In this document: positions 44,191 to 52,568 of the stretch, piece after piece
How the letters are laid out: each line of letters begins with the position of its first letter
Position numbering within the stretch: the stretch's first letter is position 1
Assembly: GCF_009909195.1 (NCBI RefSeq)
Contig: NZ_JAAAMU010000010.1
Location: 1-64,000 of the forward strand
Length of the DNA: 64,000 nucleotides
Direction of reading: 5' to 3'
Source of the DNA: Paenibacillus sacheonensis
GTDB taxonomy: Bacteria; Bacillota; Bacilli; Paenibacillales; Paenibacillaceae
The notes under the pieces: generated by a model
What the model saw: the letters and a program-made list of their open reading frames with translations, nothing else
The model's database searches: none
Told to the model about the DNA's origin: nothing
Position numbers and translations under genes: made by a program

Positions 44191-45486
44191 ATGAGCGTAA
44201 CGGCAATCGTTGGAGCGAATTGGGGAGACGAAGGGAAAGGCAAGGTGACGGACGCATTGGCCGCGAAGGCATCGTACGTCGTTCGCTTTCAAGGCGGAAG
44301 CAATGCAGGTCATACCATTCTGAACGAGCATGGGAAATTCGCGCTCCGGCTGCTGCCGTCGGGCGTCTTTTATCCGCATGTCACCAACGTCGTCGGTCCG
44401 GGGACAGCGCTGGACGTGGACATGTTCTTTGGCGAGCTTGAAGGGCTGGCCGGCAGAGGCGTACCGGCACCGGCGGTGATCGTGTCGGATCGGACGCAGA
44501 TCGTGATGCCTTATCATCGGCTGTTCGACCGGTTAGAGGAAGAACGGCTCGGCGGCGCGGGCTTCGGTTCGACGAAATGCGGAATCGCGCCGTTCTACGC
44601 GGATAAGTATGCCAAGCTGGGCGTACAGGCGTCCGATTTGTACGACGTCCGACGGCTGCGCAGCCGTCTGGAGCAGTCGCTGGCGGCCAAGAATATTCTG
44701 CTGCAGCATCTATACGGCCTCGATCCGCTTGCAGTCGATGACTTGCTGCCGGCGTTGATGGAATACGGAGCGAAGCTGAAGCCGTATATCGCGGATACGA
44801 CTGCGATTCTCGCCGAAGCGAACGCGCAAGGAGCGCCTATTCTCGCCGAAGGTCAGTTAGGCGCGCTTCGCGATCCGGATCACGGCATTTATCCCTTCTC
44901 CACGTCCTCTTCCCCGTTAGCCGGGTTTGCCTCCGTCGGCGCGGGACTTGCCCCAGGCTCCATTACCGACATCGTTGCCGTCACGAAGGCGTATTCCAGC
45001 TGCGTCGGGGCGGGGCCGTTCGTGACGGAGCTGGAGGGCGCCGAAGCGGAAGAATTGCGGAGCAGGGGAGGCGATGCCGGTGAATACGGCGTCAATACGG
45101 GGCGCCCCAGGCGGGTGGGCTGGCTGGATCTCGTCGCGACCCGGTACGGCTGCCGCGCGCAGGGAGCAAGCTCGGTGACGCTGACGAATTTGGACGTGCT
45201 CGGGTACTTGGATGCCATTCCGGTCTGCATCGGGTACCGGCTGCCGAACGGCACAATGACGGAAGATTTCCCCGTTACCTCGCTGCTGGAGCTCGCGCAG
45301 CCCGTCTTCGGGGAGCTTCCAGGCTGGCAGTCCGACATTACGGGCTGCCGAGCCTTCGAGTCGCTGCCGCAGGAAGCGCAGAACTACGTGATGTTCATCG
45401 AACGTCGGATCGGCGTGCCGATCACGCGCATCTCCGTCGGACCGCGCCGCGAGCAATTGATCGAGCGTTCGGGCGGATGCCTCTAA
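44191..45486 (+). CDS. Adenylosuccinate synthetase-like protein (divergent PurA paralogue)
   Basis: 431 residues from the ATG at 44191 (AAGGAGG upstream). The family forms adenylosuccinate from IMP, aspartate and GTP. Catalytic Asp in NWGDEGKGK and His in GGSNAGHTI are kept, as are TGRPRRVGWLD and the C-terminal LPGWQSDITGCRAFE. Other parts deviate: the IMP loop reads GSTKCGIAPFYADKY rather than RGIGPAY-like, and the usual EGAQGTLLDIDHGTYP is AEGQLGALRDPDHGIYP. The LysR neighbour and these changes suggest a specialised paralogue rather than the housekeeping enzyme. Confidence 0.82.
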   Translation: MSVTAIVGANWGDEGKGKVTDALAAKASYVVRFQGGSNAGHTILNEHGKFALRLLPSGVFYPHVTNVVGPGTALDVDMFFGELEGLAGRGVPAPAVIVSDRTQIVMPYHRLFDRLEEERLGGAGFGSTKCGIAPFYADKYAKLGVQASDLYDVRRLRSRLEQSLAAKNILLQHLYGLDPLAVDDLLPALMEYGAKLKPYIADTTAILAEANAQGAPILAEGQLGALRDPDHGIYPFSTSSSPLAGFASVGAGLAPGSITDIVAVTKAYSSCVGAGPFVTELEGAEAEELRSRGGDAGEYGVNTGRPRRVGWLDLVATRYGCRAQGASSVTLTNLDVLGYLDAIPVCIGYRLPNGTMTEDFPVTSLLELAQPVFGELPGWQSDITGCRAFESLPQEAQNYVMFIERRIGVPITRISVGPRREQLIERSGGCL

Positions 45487-45676
45487 GGAGGTTCCTTCTC
45501 CCTACGGAGAAACGTTCGCCAACAAGCGCGGCGATTACGGCATGTTGCTCCTAAGCGGCGACATTGATGCGGACGATCGCCGCGGCGTGATCGTTGCCGG
45601 CGAAGCGCCGTGGTTGTTCTTCGGGGCGCAGGTTCAAGAGAAGCGCGATTGCTATTTTTTTGACGATCATTCTTTC

Positions 45677-45701
45677 GACTGCCTTCGGGCAGTCTTTTTT
45701 T
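45677..45701 (+). terminator. Terminator
   Basis: GACTGCC and GGCAGTC pair around a TTCG-type loop, followed by seven T. It probably ends the synthetase transcript. Confidence 0.85.
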
Positions 45702-45840
45702 ATGTTGAGGATGCCAAATGGCCTCCTAAAGGGTGAGGCGCGCATGGGGGCAGGAACGGGAAAAGGCTGCCGAGATCCAGAGGAAACGAGCCTGAAAACG
45801 GCCGGAAAACGATTAGCGTAAATTCCGTCCCTTCGACTAA

Positions 45841-45940
45841 TAAGATGTACTATTCACAAATGTGTTACATTATTACGGAATTAACTCTATATTATTTCGT
45901 TATATATAGTGTATTATTCGATATAAGATGTATTATTTAC
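45841..45940 (+). promoter_or_regulatory. AT-rich dikinase promoter region with 17-bp direct repeat
   Basis: TAAGATGTACTATTCAC (45841-45857) recurs as TAAGATGTATTATTTAC (45924-45940), 15 of 17 identical and 83 bp apart. The sequence between is strongly AT-rich against a GC-rich background. The repeat may bind a regulator of the dikinase gene that starts 25 bp downstream. Confidence 0.5.
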
Positions 45941-45965
45941 CGATTTCGTTGAGGGGGATATAGGG

Positions 45966-48644
45966 ATGGCGAAAGGCAAGCAAGTCTATGCGTTTCACGA
46001 AGGCAGCGCGAAGATGAAAGCCTTGTTAGGCGGCAAGGGAGCGAATTTGGCGGAGATGACACGGGCAGGATTGCCGGTACCGCCGGGGTTTACGATTACG
46101 ACGGAAGCATGCCTAAGTTATTTTGAACAAGGGGGCTCGCTGTCCGAGGCGCTCAAGCAAGAGACAGCGGATGCGCTGAAGAAGCTGGAGCTCGTCAAAA
46201 GCCAGCAATTCGGCAGCCCGACAGCGCCGCTGCTGGTCTCGGTTCGTTCCGGTTCCGTGGCGTCGATGCCGGGCATGATGGATACGATCCTCAACCTCGG
46301 CCTGAACGACGAGACGGTCATGGGGCTTGCGGCGCTCACGGGCAATCCGCGCTTCGCTTACGATTGCTACCGCAGGCTGATCGCGATGTTCGGCAATGTC
46401 GTGCTCGGCATCGAAGGGCATCATTTCGAGCAGCGGCTGAACAAGTTGAAGAATTCGCTGGGCGTGCGGCTCGATCAGGACGTTCCCGATTACGGGTGGC
46501 AGCGGCTTGTCGGCGAATTCAAGGCGATCTGCGCCAGCCGCTCGGAGCGGGCTTTTCCGCAGGACGTGCATGAACAGCTGCACATGGCCATCGAAGCGGT
46601 GTTCGGTTCGTGGAACAATTCGCGCGCGCAAATATACCGGCGAATTAACCGTATCCCGGACGATCAAGGGACGGCCGTTAATATTCAAAGCATGGCGTTC
46701 GGCAACCGGGGGACGGATAGCGGGACTGGCGTGATTTTCACGCGTAATCCTTCGACAGGCGAAGCTCGGCTCTACGGCGAATACCTGATGAACGCGCAAG
46801 GGGAGGACGTCGTCGCCGGCGTGCGGACGCCGCTCTCCATCTCGGCGATGGAAGGGGAGCAGCCCGGGCTGTACGCGCAGCTAGCAAGCGTGGCGCAGCA
46901 ATTGGAACGGCACTACCGCGACATGCAGGATATCGAATTCACGGTGGAGACGGGCAAACTCTACCTGCTGCAAACGCGGAATGGCAAAAGAAACGCCAAA
47001 GCGGCGCTGCGCATCGCGGTAGAATTCGTGCGCGAAGGGCTATTGACCCGGAATGAAGCGTTGGAGCGCATCGAGCCTTCGCATCTGGACCAGCTGCTGC
47101 ACAGGGGGCTCGACGAACAGGCGGTGCAAGCGGTGCTTGCCGTCGGATTGCCGGCGTCGCTTGGCGCGGCGGCCGGACAGTTGACATTCGATGCGGATAC
47201 GGCTGCGCAGTGGCATCGCGAAGGCTTGCCGGTCATTCTGGCGAGGCCGGAGACGACGCCGGAAGATATCCACGGCGTGCTGGCCTCCGAAGGCGTGCTC
47301 ACGAGCCGCGGCGGAATGACGAGCCATGCCGCCGTCGTAGCCAGAGGCATGGGGAAGCCCTGCGTGTGCGGGTGCGAATCGCTGCGCATCGACGCGAAGG
47401 GCGGAACGATGGAGGCAAGCGGCATCGTCGTGCGCGAGGGCGACTGGATCACGTTGGATGGCGCCAGCGGGCGGGTCATCGTCGGCAACGTGCCGCTGCG
47501 GGAGCCGGAGACGAGCGCCGAACTGCTGGAAATACTGGGATGGGCCGACGAAGTGCGCAAGCTGCGGGTCATGACGAACGCCGACAATCCGCATGACGCG
47601 CGAGTGGCGCGGGCTTTCGGCGCCGAAGGCATCGGCCTCTGCCGAACGGAGCATATGTTCTTCGCGCCGGATCGGCTGCCCGTTATGCAGGCGATGATTT
47701 TGGCCGAAACGGACGCGGCGCGCCGAAGCGCCTTGGAACTGCTGCTGCCGATGCAGCAGTCCGATTTCGAGGGCATGTTCCGCGAGATGGACGGACTGCC
47801 CGTGACGATTCGGCTGCTCGACCCGCCGCTGCACGAGTTTCTGCCGAGCGCGGCGGACTTGCAGCAGAGACTGGCTGGCGCTGCCTCCGGGCAATCCGCG
47901 GGCGAACGCCGCGAGTTAACGGCGCTGCTGCGCAAGGTGAACGCGCTGCACGAATCGAACCCGATGCTGGGTCAGCGGGGATGCCGGCTCGGGATCGTGT
48001 TCCCGGAGATATACGATATGCAGATCGAGGCGATTTTCCGGGCGGTCGCGGAATGTTTGGAGGACGGCGTCGCAGTGCTGCCCGAGATCATGATTCCGTT
48101 AGTCGGGCACGTCAACGAATTGAGTTTCTTGCGCGGCAGAATCGACGGGATGGCAGCGCAATTGCTGGGCGAGGAGAAGCTCAAGGCTTGCCGCTATAAG
48201 GTCGGCACGATGATCGAAGTGCCGCGGGCGGCGCTGACGGCGCGCCAAATCGCGGCGCATGCCGATTTCTTCTCATTCGGAACGAACGACCTGACGCAGA
48301 TGACGTTCGGCTATAGCCGGGACGACGCCGAGGGCAAATTTCTGAGCCATTACGTCGACCAAAAGCTGCTGCCCGAAAATCCGTTCCAAGTGCTTGACAC
48401 CGAAGGCGTCGGCCAGCTGATCGAACTGGCTTCGGCTGCTGGACGCGCGGTCAATCCGCGGCTTAAGACGGGTGTCTGCGGCGAGCACGGCGGCGATAAA
48501 TCGTCGATCTTCTTCTGCCATCAAGCAGGGCTCGACTATGTCAGTTGTTCGCCGTACCGCGTGCCGCTGGCACGAATCGCGGCGGCCCAGGCCGCGATCG
48601 CGTTCGGGAATGAGGGAGCGGACGGGTTGAAGCTGGAAGCGTAA
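45966..48644 (+). CDS. ppdK: Pyruvate, phosphate dikinase
   Basis: 892 residues, full length. It interconverts pyruvate + ATP + Pi and PEP + AMP + PPi. The N-terminal ATP-grasp part has LGGKGANLAEMTRAGLPVPPGFTI and VRSGSVASMPGMMDTILNLG. The swivelling phosphohistidine domain carries His454 in TSRGGMTSHAAVVARGMGKPC. The C-terminal TIM barrel has GIGLCRTEHMFF, NDLTQMTFGYSRDD and TGVCGEHGG. GAGGGGGAT precedes the ATG. The regulatory kinase-phosphorylase gene (PPDK regulatory protein) is not adjacent. Confidence 0.96.
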   Translation: MAKGKQVYAFHEGSAKMKALLGGKGANLAEMTRAGLPVPPGFTITTEACLSYFEQGGSLSEALKQETADALKKLELVKSQQFGSPTAPLLVSVRSGSVASMPGMMDTILNLGLNDETVMGLAALTGNPRFAYDCYRRLIAMFGNVVLGIEGHHFEQRLNKLKNSLGVRLDQDVPDYGWQRLVGEFKAICASRSERAFPQDVHEQLHMAIEAVFGSWNNSRAQIYRRINRIPDDQGTAVNIQSMAFGNRGTDSGTGVIFTRNPSTGEARLYGEYLMNAQGEDVVAGVRTPLSISAMEGEQPGLYAQLASVAQQLERHYRDMQDIEFTVETGKLYLLQTRNGKRNAKAALRIAVEFVREGLLTRNEALERIEPSHLDQLLHRGLDEQAVQAVLAVGLPASLGAAAGQLTFDADTAAQWHREGLPVILARPETTPEDIHGVLASEGVLTSRGGMTSHAAVVARGMGKPCVCGCESLRIDAKGGTMEASGIVVREGDWITLDGASGRVIVGNVPLREPETSAELLEILGWADEVRKLRVMTNADNPHDARVARAFGAEGIGLCRTEHMFFAPDRLPVMQAMILAETDAARRSALELLLPMQQSDFEGMFREMDGLPVTIRLLDPPLHEFLPSAADLQQRLAGAASGQSAGERRELTALLRKVNALHESNPMLGQRGCRLGIVFPEIYDMQIEAIFRAVAECLEDGVAVLPEIMIPLVGHVNELSFLRGRIDGMAAQLLGEEKLKACRYKVGTMIEVPRAALTARQIAAHADFFSFGTNDLTQMTFGYSRDDAEGKFLSHYVDQKLLPENPFQVLDTEGVGQLIELASAAGRAVNPRLKTGVCGEHGGDKSSIFFCHQAGLDYVSCSPYRVPLARIAAAQAAIAFGNEGADGLKLEA

Positions 48645-48656
48645 GCGGCAAGTAAC

Positions 48657-48740
48657 TTTCAGCGAGCAACGAGCATCTTGCAGCGAGCAACGAGCATCTA
48701 GCAACGAACGACGAGCATCTAGCAACGAGCAACGAGCAAC
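48657..48740. repeat. 21-bp tandem repeat, four copies
   Basis: Units at 48657, 48678, 48699 and 48720, core GCAACGAGCATCTAGC. Each unit itself contains the smaller motif GAGCAAC twice in its best copies, so the array is likely a slippage product. Just after the dikinase stop; non-coding. Confidence 0.85.
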
Positions 48741-48795
48741 GTGTAATGTAATGCCAGCGAGCGATGAAGGAAAAGCCGGTTGGATCCGAGTTTAA

Positions 48796-48876
48796 TATTC
48801 GCGCGGCAAAATCGGCTTGTTCGCTTACAACGGCACGGCCCAGTTCGACAATTTGACTGCAACGGCAATGCATTGA
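48796..48876 (+). pseudogene. Remnant of a lectin/LamG-like carbohydrate-binding domain
   Basis: The 26 codons before a TGA at 48874-48876 read RGKIGLFAYNGTAQFDNLTA and a short end. This is the typical last strand pair of concanavalin-A-like modules (CBM66/DUF1080/LamG type, pattern G.vGLfa.ngtasFDN). A stop lies just upstream (48793-48795) and no start exists, so only the tail of a lost gene survives. Confidence 0.6.
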
Positions 48877-49144
48877 ACGCGGTTGCTGTTTCGTACTAAA
48901 CATGCGACCTGCCCTCCCGGATATCGGGAAATAGAGCAATGGATCGCGTGTCAAGACGGATCCCCAGAGGCGGCTTCTCCTCCTGAATTCGAGATCATTC
49001 GGGCCTCGGGGAATGCGGCGAAATCGCGCTTTTGTCGCGATCGGCCAAGGCTTATTCTAATCTTGCAATCGTTTGCAACGCGGGCTAAGATAGGGGTGCC
49101 AAGAAACTCGGGCCTATTATCTCATTGTAATCGGAGGTTTCATC

Positions 49145-49996
49145 ATGACGGATTTCGGCGTTTCGCCGCAGCAGAAGGCGTTCTTCGACACGTTCGGCTA
49201 TTTGGTATTCAGAGGCTTGATGAAGGATCGAATCATGGAGATCACGGAAGCGTTCGATCAAGTGTTTCAGAAGTTGGGCGGCAACTTCAACGGCCAGCCG
49301 CATAATTTCAAGAAGACGTCGACGATCGTCGCGTTTCTCGGCCATAGCGAGAAGCTGGCGTCGCTGCTGGATGATCCGCGCGTCAGGAATATTTGTTCCA
49401 CCTTGCTTGGCGAGGATTACAATTACTTGACGAGCGCCGGGAACAAGTATGTCGGCGATACCGGCTGGCACTCCGATACGACGATGGACAAGACGTGGCC
49501 GGGCAACCTAAAGAGCATTAATCTATCCTTCTACCTCGATCCCGTGACCAAGGATACGGGCGCGCTGCGGGTCATTCCCGGCAGCCATTTCATCGGGGAC
49601 CAGTTCACCGAAATCTTGAAATCGCAGATCCATACCTCCGACATGGAAGGGCTATGGGGCGTAGATCGGATAGACCTTCCATCGGTTCCGATCGAGATTC
49701 GTCCGGGAGACCTGCTCGTATTCAACAATTACATGAAGCATGCCGCGTTTAACGGCGGCAACAACCGCAGAGTCATGCTCATCAATTTCTCCCGGCGCTA
49801 CACCGAGGAGCATATGGATGAGCTGCAGGAATACGTCAGCACCTTCGCTCCGTATTGGGTCGAAGAGCTGCACGGGGAAGCGGTGCTGAACGGGGCCGGC
49901 CCGGAACGGATGCGCCATTTGCGTCAGATCCAGGAGAACCAAAGCCATCTGCCGGCGCTCGCGCGCGCCGCGAAAGCCAAGGCGCTCGGCGTTTAG
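49145..49996 (+). CDS. Phytanoyl-CoA dioxygenase family protein
   Basis: 283 residues; Fe(II)/2-oxoglutarate-dependent oxygenase fold. It opens with QKAFFDTFGYLVFRGLM; iron ligands His and Asp lie in TGWHSDTTM and the distal His in FNNYMKHAAFNGG, followed by the 2-oxoglutarate-binding Arg in RRVMLINFSRR. The substrate is unknown. CGGAGG precedes the ATG. Transcribed alone, with a terminator after it. Confidence 0.88.
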   Translation: MTDFGVSPQQKAFFDTFGYLVFRGLMKDRIMEITEAFDQVFQKLGGNFNGQPHNFKKTSTIVAFLGHSEKLASLLDDPRVRNICSTLLGEDYNYLTSAGNKYVGDTGWHSDTTMDKTWPGNLKSINLSFYLDPVTKDTGALRVIPGSHFIGDQFTEILKSQIHTSDMEGLWGVDRIDLPSVPIEIRPGDLLVFNNYMKHAAFNGGNNRRVMLINFSRRYTEEHMDELQEYVSTFAPYWVEELHGEAVLNGAGPERMRHLRQIQENQSHLPALARAAKAKALGV

Positions 49997-50081
49997 TATC
50001 GAACAGTTGCGCATAGATCGGCATGAATGCGCATAGACACGTATATTATGAATAGACTCGCACTGTAGTGCACGCCTGCAG

Positions 50082-50114
50082 GCTCGCCGAATCCCATTGG
50101 CGGGCTTGTTTTTT
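50082..50114 (+). terminator. Terminator of the oxygenase gene
   Basis: GCTCGCC and GGCGGGC pair (one G-T) across a 10-base loop, followed by TTGTTTTTT. Confidence 0.75.
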
Positions 50115-50220
50115 GCTCTGCGTCCCCTGAGCGGCGAATTTGATTTTCAATGGGCAAGAATGGTAAGATGCCTCTACGAGAAAAGCGCCGGCCGCCTGAA
50201 AGGAAATGAGGAGAGACAAC

Positions 50221-51108
50221 TTGGAAAACCGATCGTCCATTATTGCCATGTGGGTATCTCTGCTCAGCAATGTGCTGTTAACGGGTATTAAGCTGATCGT
50301 CGGCATCGTCTACGGCAGCCAGGTATTGATCGCGGACGGCATCCATAATGCCGGCGATATCATTGCGACCGCCACCGCATACAGTTCGATGCGCCTGTCG
50401 GGCAAGCCGCCTGACGAGGATCATCCTTACGGGCATGGCAAAGCCGAGGTGCTGGGAGCGGGCGTCGTGGCGTTCATTCTCGTCATCGCGGCGATTTACA
50501 TGGGCTACCACGCGTTCCTCGCTTTCTTCCATGAACCTGGGAAAGCGCATATCATCGCATTAATCGCGGCGATCGTGTCGCTGCTGATCAAGCAGGCGCT
50601 GTACATCTACACGAAGCGCATCAGCGATCGCATCAACAGCAAAGCGCTCCAGGCAACGGCGTACGATCATCTGGCGGACGTGTATGCCTCGCTGGCCGCC
50701 TCGATCGGGATCGCGCTTGCCTGGATCGGCGAACGAATCGACATCGACTGGCTCAGCTACGGCGATCCCGCGGCGGGCGTCATCGTCTCGATCCTGGTGC
50801 TCAAGCTCGGCTTCGATATGGCGCGCGAAACGGTCGACGTCCTCATGGACAAGAGCCTGAGCCCCGATAAGATCGAAGATATAACGGAGCATCTTCGCGA
50901 AGTGCCGGAAGTGAGGCGGATCGACCGTCTGCGGGCGCGCGAGCATGGTCACTACGTATTGGTGGACGCGCGCGTGGCCGTTCTGGGAACGCTGACGATC
51001 CAGGAAGGCCATGACATTATCCGCAAGATCAAGAAGAAGGTGCAGGACGCCCATCCCGAGGTGGACGAGGTGCTCGTACACTTGAATCCTTGGTACGAGA
51101 ACGAATAA
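50221..51108 (+). CDS. Cation diffusion facilitator (CDF) metal exporter
   Basis: 295 residues from a TTG at 50221, 7 bp after GAGGAGAG; the ATG at 50206 has no usable site. Six membrane segments, with metal-site motifs IADGIHNAGDI and YGHGKAE in the first half and YDHLADVYASL in the second (HxxxD pairs). A C-terminal ferredoxin-like cytoplasmic domain follows (VRRIDRLRAREHGHYVLVDARV). Likely exports Zn, Mn, Fe or Co in exchange for protons. Confidence 0.92.
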   Translation: MENRSSIIAMWVSLLSNVLLTGIKLIVGIVYGSQVLIADGIHNAGDIIATATAYSSMRLSGKPPDEDHPYGHGKAEVLGAGVVAFILVIAAIYMGYHAFLAFFHEPGKAHIIALIAAIVSLLIKQALYIYTKRISDRINSKALQATAYDHLADVYASLAASIGIALAWIGERIDIDWLSYGDPAAGVIVSILVLKLGFDMARETVDVLMDKSLSPDKIEDITEHLREVPEVRRIDRLRAREHGHYVLVDARVAVLGTLTIQEGHDIIRKIKKKVQDAHPEVDEVLVHLNPWYENE

Positions 51109-51273
51109 CGAAGCTGGCCGGCGCGGAGTAATCCGTGCCGTTTTTCTTATAGGTTCTAGGTCTAAAGTAGGAAATGGGACATCGCTGCAACCTTTGCCCG
51201 GCGTATGCCGTCTGAGTGCATGTAAGAGAAACCAACATCCTAAGTGATGATCATCGGGAGGAGAAATAACAAC

Positions 51274-52407
51274 ATGAACAAGAAAAAAATTATTATCGTC
51301 GCTACGCTTGTCGGCCTGGTAGGCTCCGCGGTTGCCGCGGAAGCGTCCGGCGTCCTCGAGAAGGTCAGCGGTCTCGTTAGAAGCGATATCACGGTTAAAG
51401 TAGACGGACAGAATACATCGATGAAGCCGGTATTCATTAACGGCCAAGCCTATCTGCCAGCGAAGAGCGAAGCAGCGGCACTGGGTTACGACGTGATCTA
51501 CAGCGCGAAGGACAAGAGCTTGTCGCTGACGTCGAAGAACCAAGATAGCGGAGAAGAGGCGCAATTCATCATGCTATCGGGCATCATTCAAGGCGTAAAG
51601 CCGCTTGATAACGGCGCTTACCAGCTCGACGTTGTCGGCAGAGGCACGAACAAATGGGTCATTCTGACGGTCGATAAAGATACGGTCCTGACGGACAGCA
51701 CGGGCAAATCCGCCGACGTTAGCAAGCTCAAAGCCGGCACGGAGCTGATCGCGGAGTACGGTCCGGTCATGACGATGAGCTACCCGGGTCAATCGCATGC
51801 CGCCAAAGTAACCCTCGGCAGCGAACGCCTGATCAAAGAAGAAGCTATCCAATCCGTCAAACATACGGATGACGGCTGGCAAGTTACGCTTGGCGTCGCG
51901 AAAGACGGCGATGCTTCGTCCTCGATCGTCCTGAACGCCGGCAAGGAAACGAGCGTTATCGATGCGGAAGGCCAACCTGTCACGTGGGAGAGCCTGAAAG
52001 CCGGCGATAAAGTCCGCGCGTACTACGGCCCTGAGATGACGAAGAGCATTCCGCCTATCAGCCCGCTGTTCTATCTGGTCGCGCTTGGCGATAAAGCCGC
52101 GGATTCGCTCGCGCCTGCCGCGGTAAGCGAGTTCCGGACACTGGCTTGGAGCAAGCTTCCGGAAGGCCAAGAGTCGCACCTGAAGACGAAGAAAGACGAA
52201 GCCGAGGTTAAGCTCGTCAACGCGGCGGATTCCGGCGTAATGGCAGCGACCGACGAGGCGAAGAAACTGCTGGAAACGGCGAAAGCTAACGGCAGCAAAC
52301 TCGTAACGGTTACGTACCAAACCGATCAGGACGAGCTTCTCGGACCGTTGACGGTCGTGTTCGATCTGGATTCCAAAGCTTTCATCGGTTATAACATCCG
52401 CAAATAA
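51274..52407 (+). CDS. Exported protein with copper-amine-oxidase-N-like domain
   Basis: 377 residues from the ATG at 51274 (GGGAGGAG upstream). A signal peptide precedes a short domain, ITVKVDGQNTSMKPVFINGQAYLPAKSEAAALGYDV-like, typical of the 'stalk' modules often annotated as copper amine oxidase N-terminal in Paenibacillus. After it come three related beta modules (QLDVVGRGTNKWVILTVDKD, WQVTLGVAKDGDASSSIVLN and so on). No catalytic site seen. Ends in a strong terminator. Confidence 0.72.
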   Translation: MNKKKIIIVATLVGLVGSAVAAEASGVLEKVSGLVRSDITVKVDGQNTSMKPVFINGQAYLPAKSEAAALGYDVIYSAKDKSLSLTSKNQDSGEEAQFIMLSGIIQGVKPLDNGAYQLDVVGRGTNKWVILTVDKDTVLTDSTGKSADVSKLKAGTELIAEYGPVMTMSYPGQSHAAKVTLGSERLIKEEAIQSVKHTDDGWQVTLGVAKDGDASSSIVLNAGKETSVIDAEGQPVTWESLKAGDKVRAYYGPEMTKSIPPISPLFYLVALGDKAADSLAPAAVSEFRTLAWSKLPEGQESHLKTKKDEAEVKLVNAADSGVMAATDEAKKLLETAKANGSKLVTVTYQTDQDELLGPLTVVFDLDSKAFIGYNIRK

Positions 52408-52424
52408 TGACCGTACCTAATTAG

Positions 52425-52458
52425 AACGCTTCTTGGGAGAACCCAAGAAGCGTTTTTT
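52425..52458 (+). terminator. Strong terminator
   Basis: AACGCTTCTTGGG and CCCAAGAAGCGTT pair perfectly over 13 bp around a 4-base loop, followed by TTTT. Confidence 0.9.
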
Positions 52459-52568
52459 CGTGGGCGGTCAAACGTCAGAAATTGCTTGCCCCGTTCATCG
52501 CCCTGAATTAGAATGAAATGGCATTTCATGATGGACTGCATCGACAATGGAACCGGCGGAGGTTGGCA

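Larger units (their letters stand above)
45487..45965. other. Intergenic stretch with orphan Shine-Dalgarno and open frame
   Basis: TAAGGAGGT (45484-45492), a perfect ribosome-binding site, overlaps the synthetase stop, yet no start codon lies within reach. The frame after it stays open to 45736 and its first ~50 codons look protein-like (GDYGMLLLSGDIDADDRRG), but it runs through a terminator. It may be the remnant of a small downstream gene. The rest is the AT-rich promoter region of the dikinase gene. Confidence 0.4.
48645..49144. other. Intergenic stretch with a repeat and a gene fossil
   Basis: 500 bp between the dikinase and an oxygenase gene. It holds a 21-bp tandem repeat (48657-48740) and a domain remnant (48796-48876), described separately. 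The remainder up to the GGAGG site at 49132 shows no gene. Confidence 0.7.
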
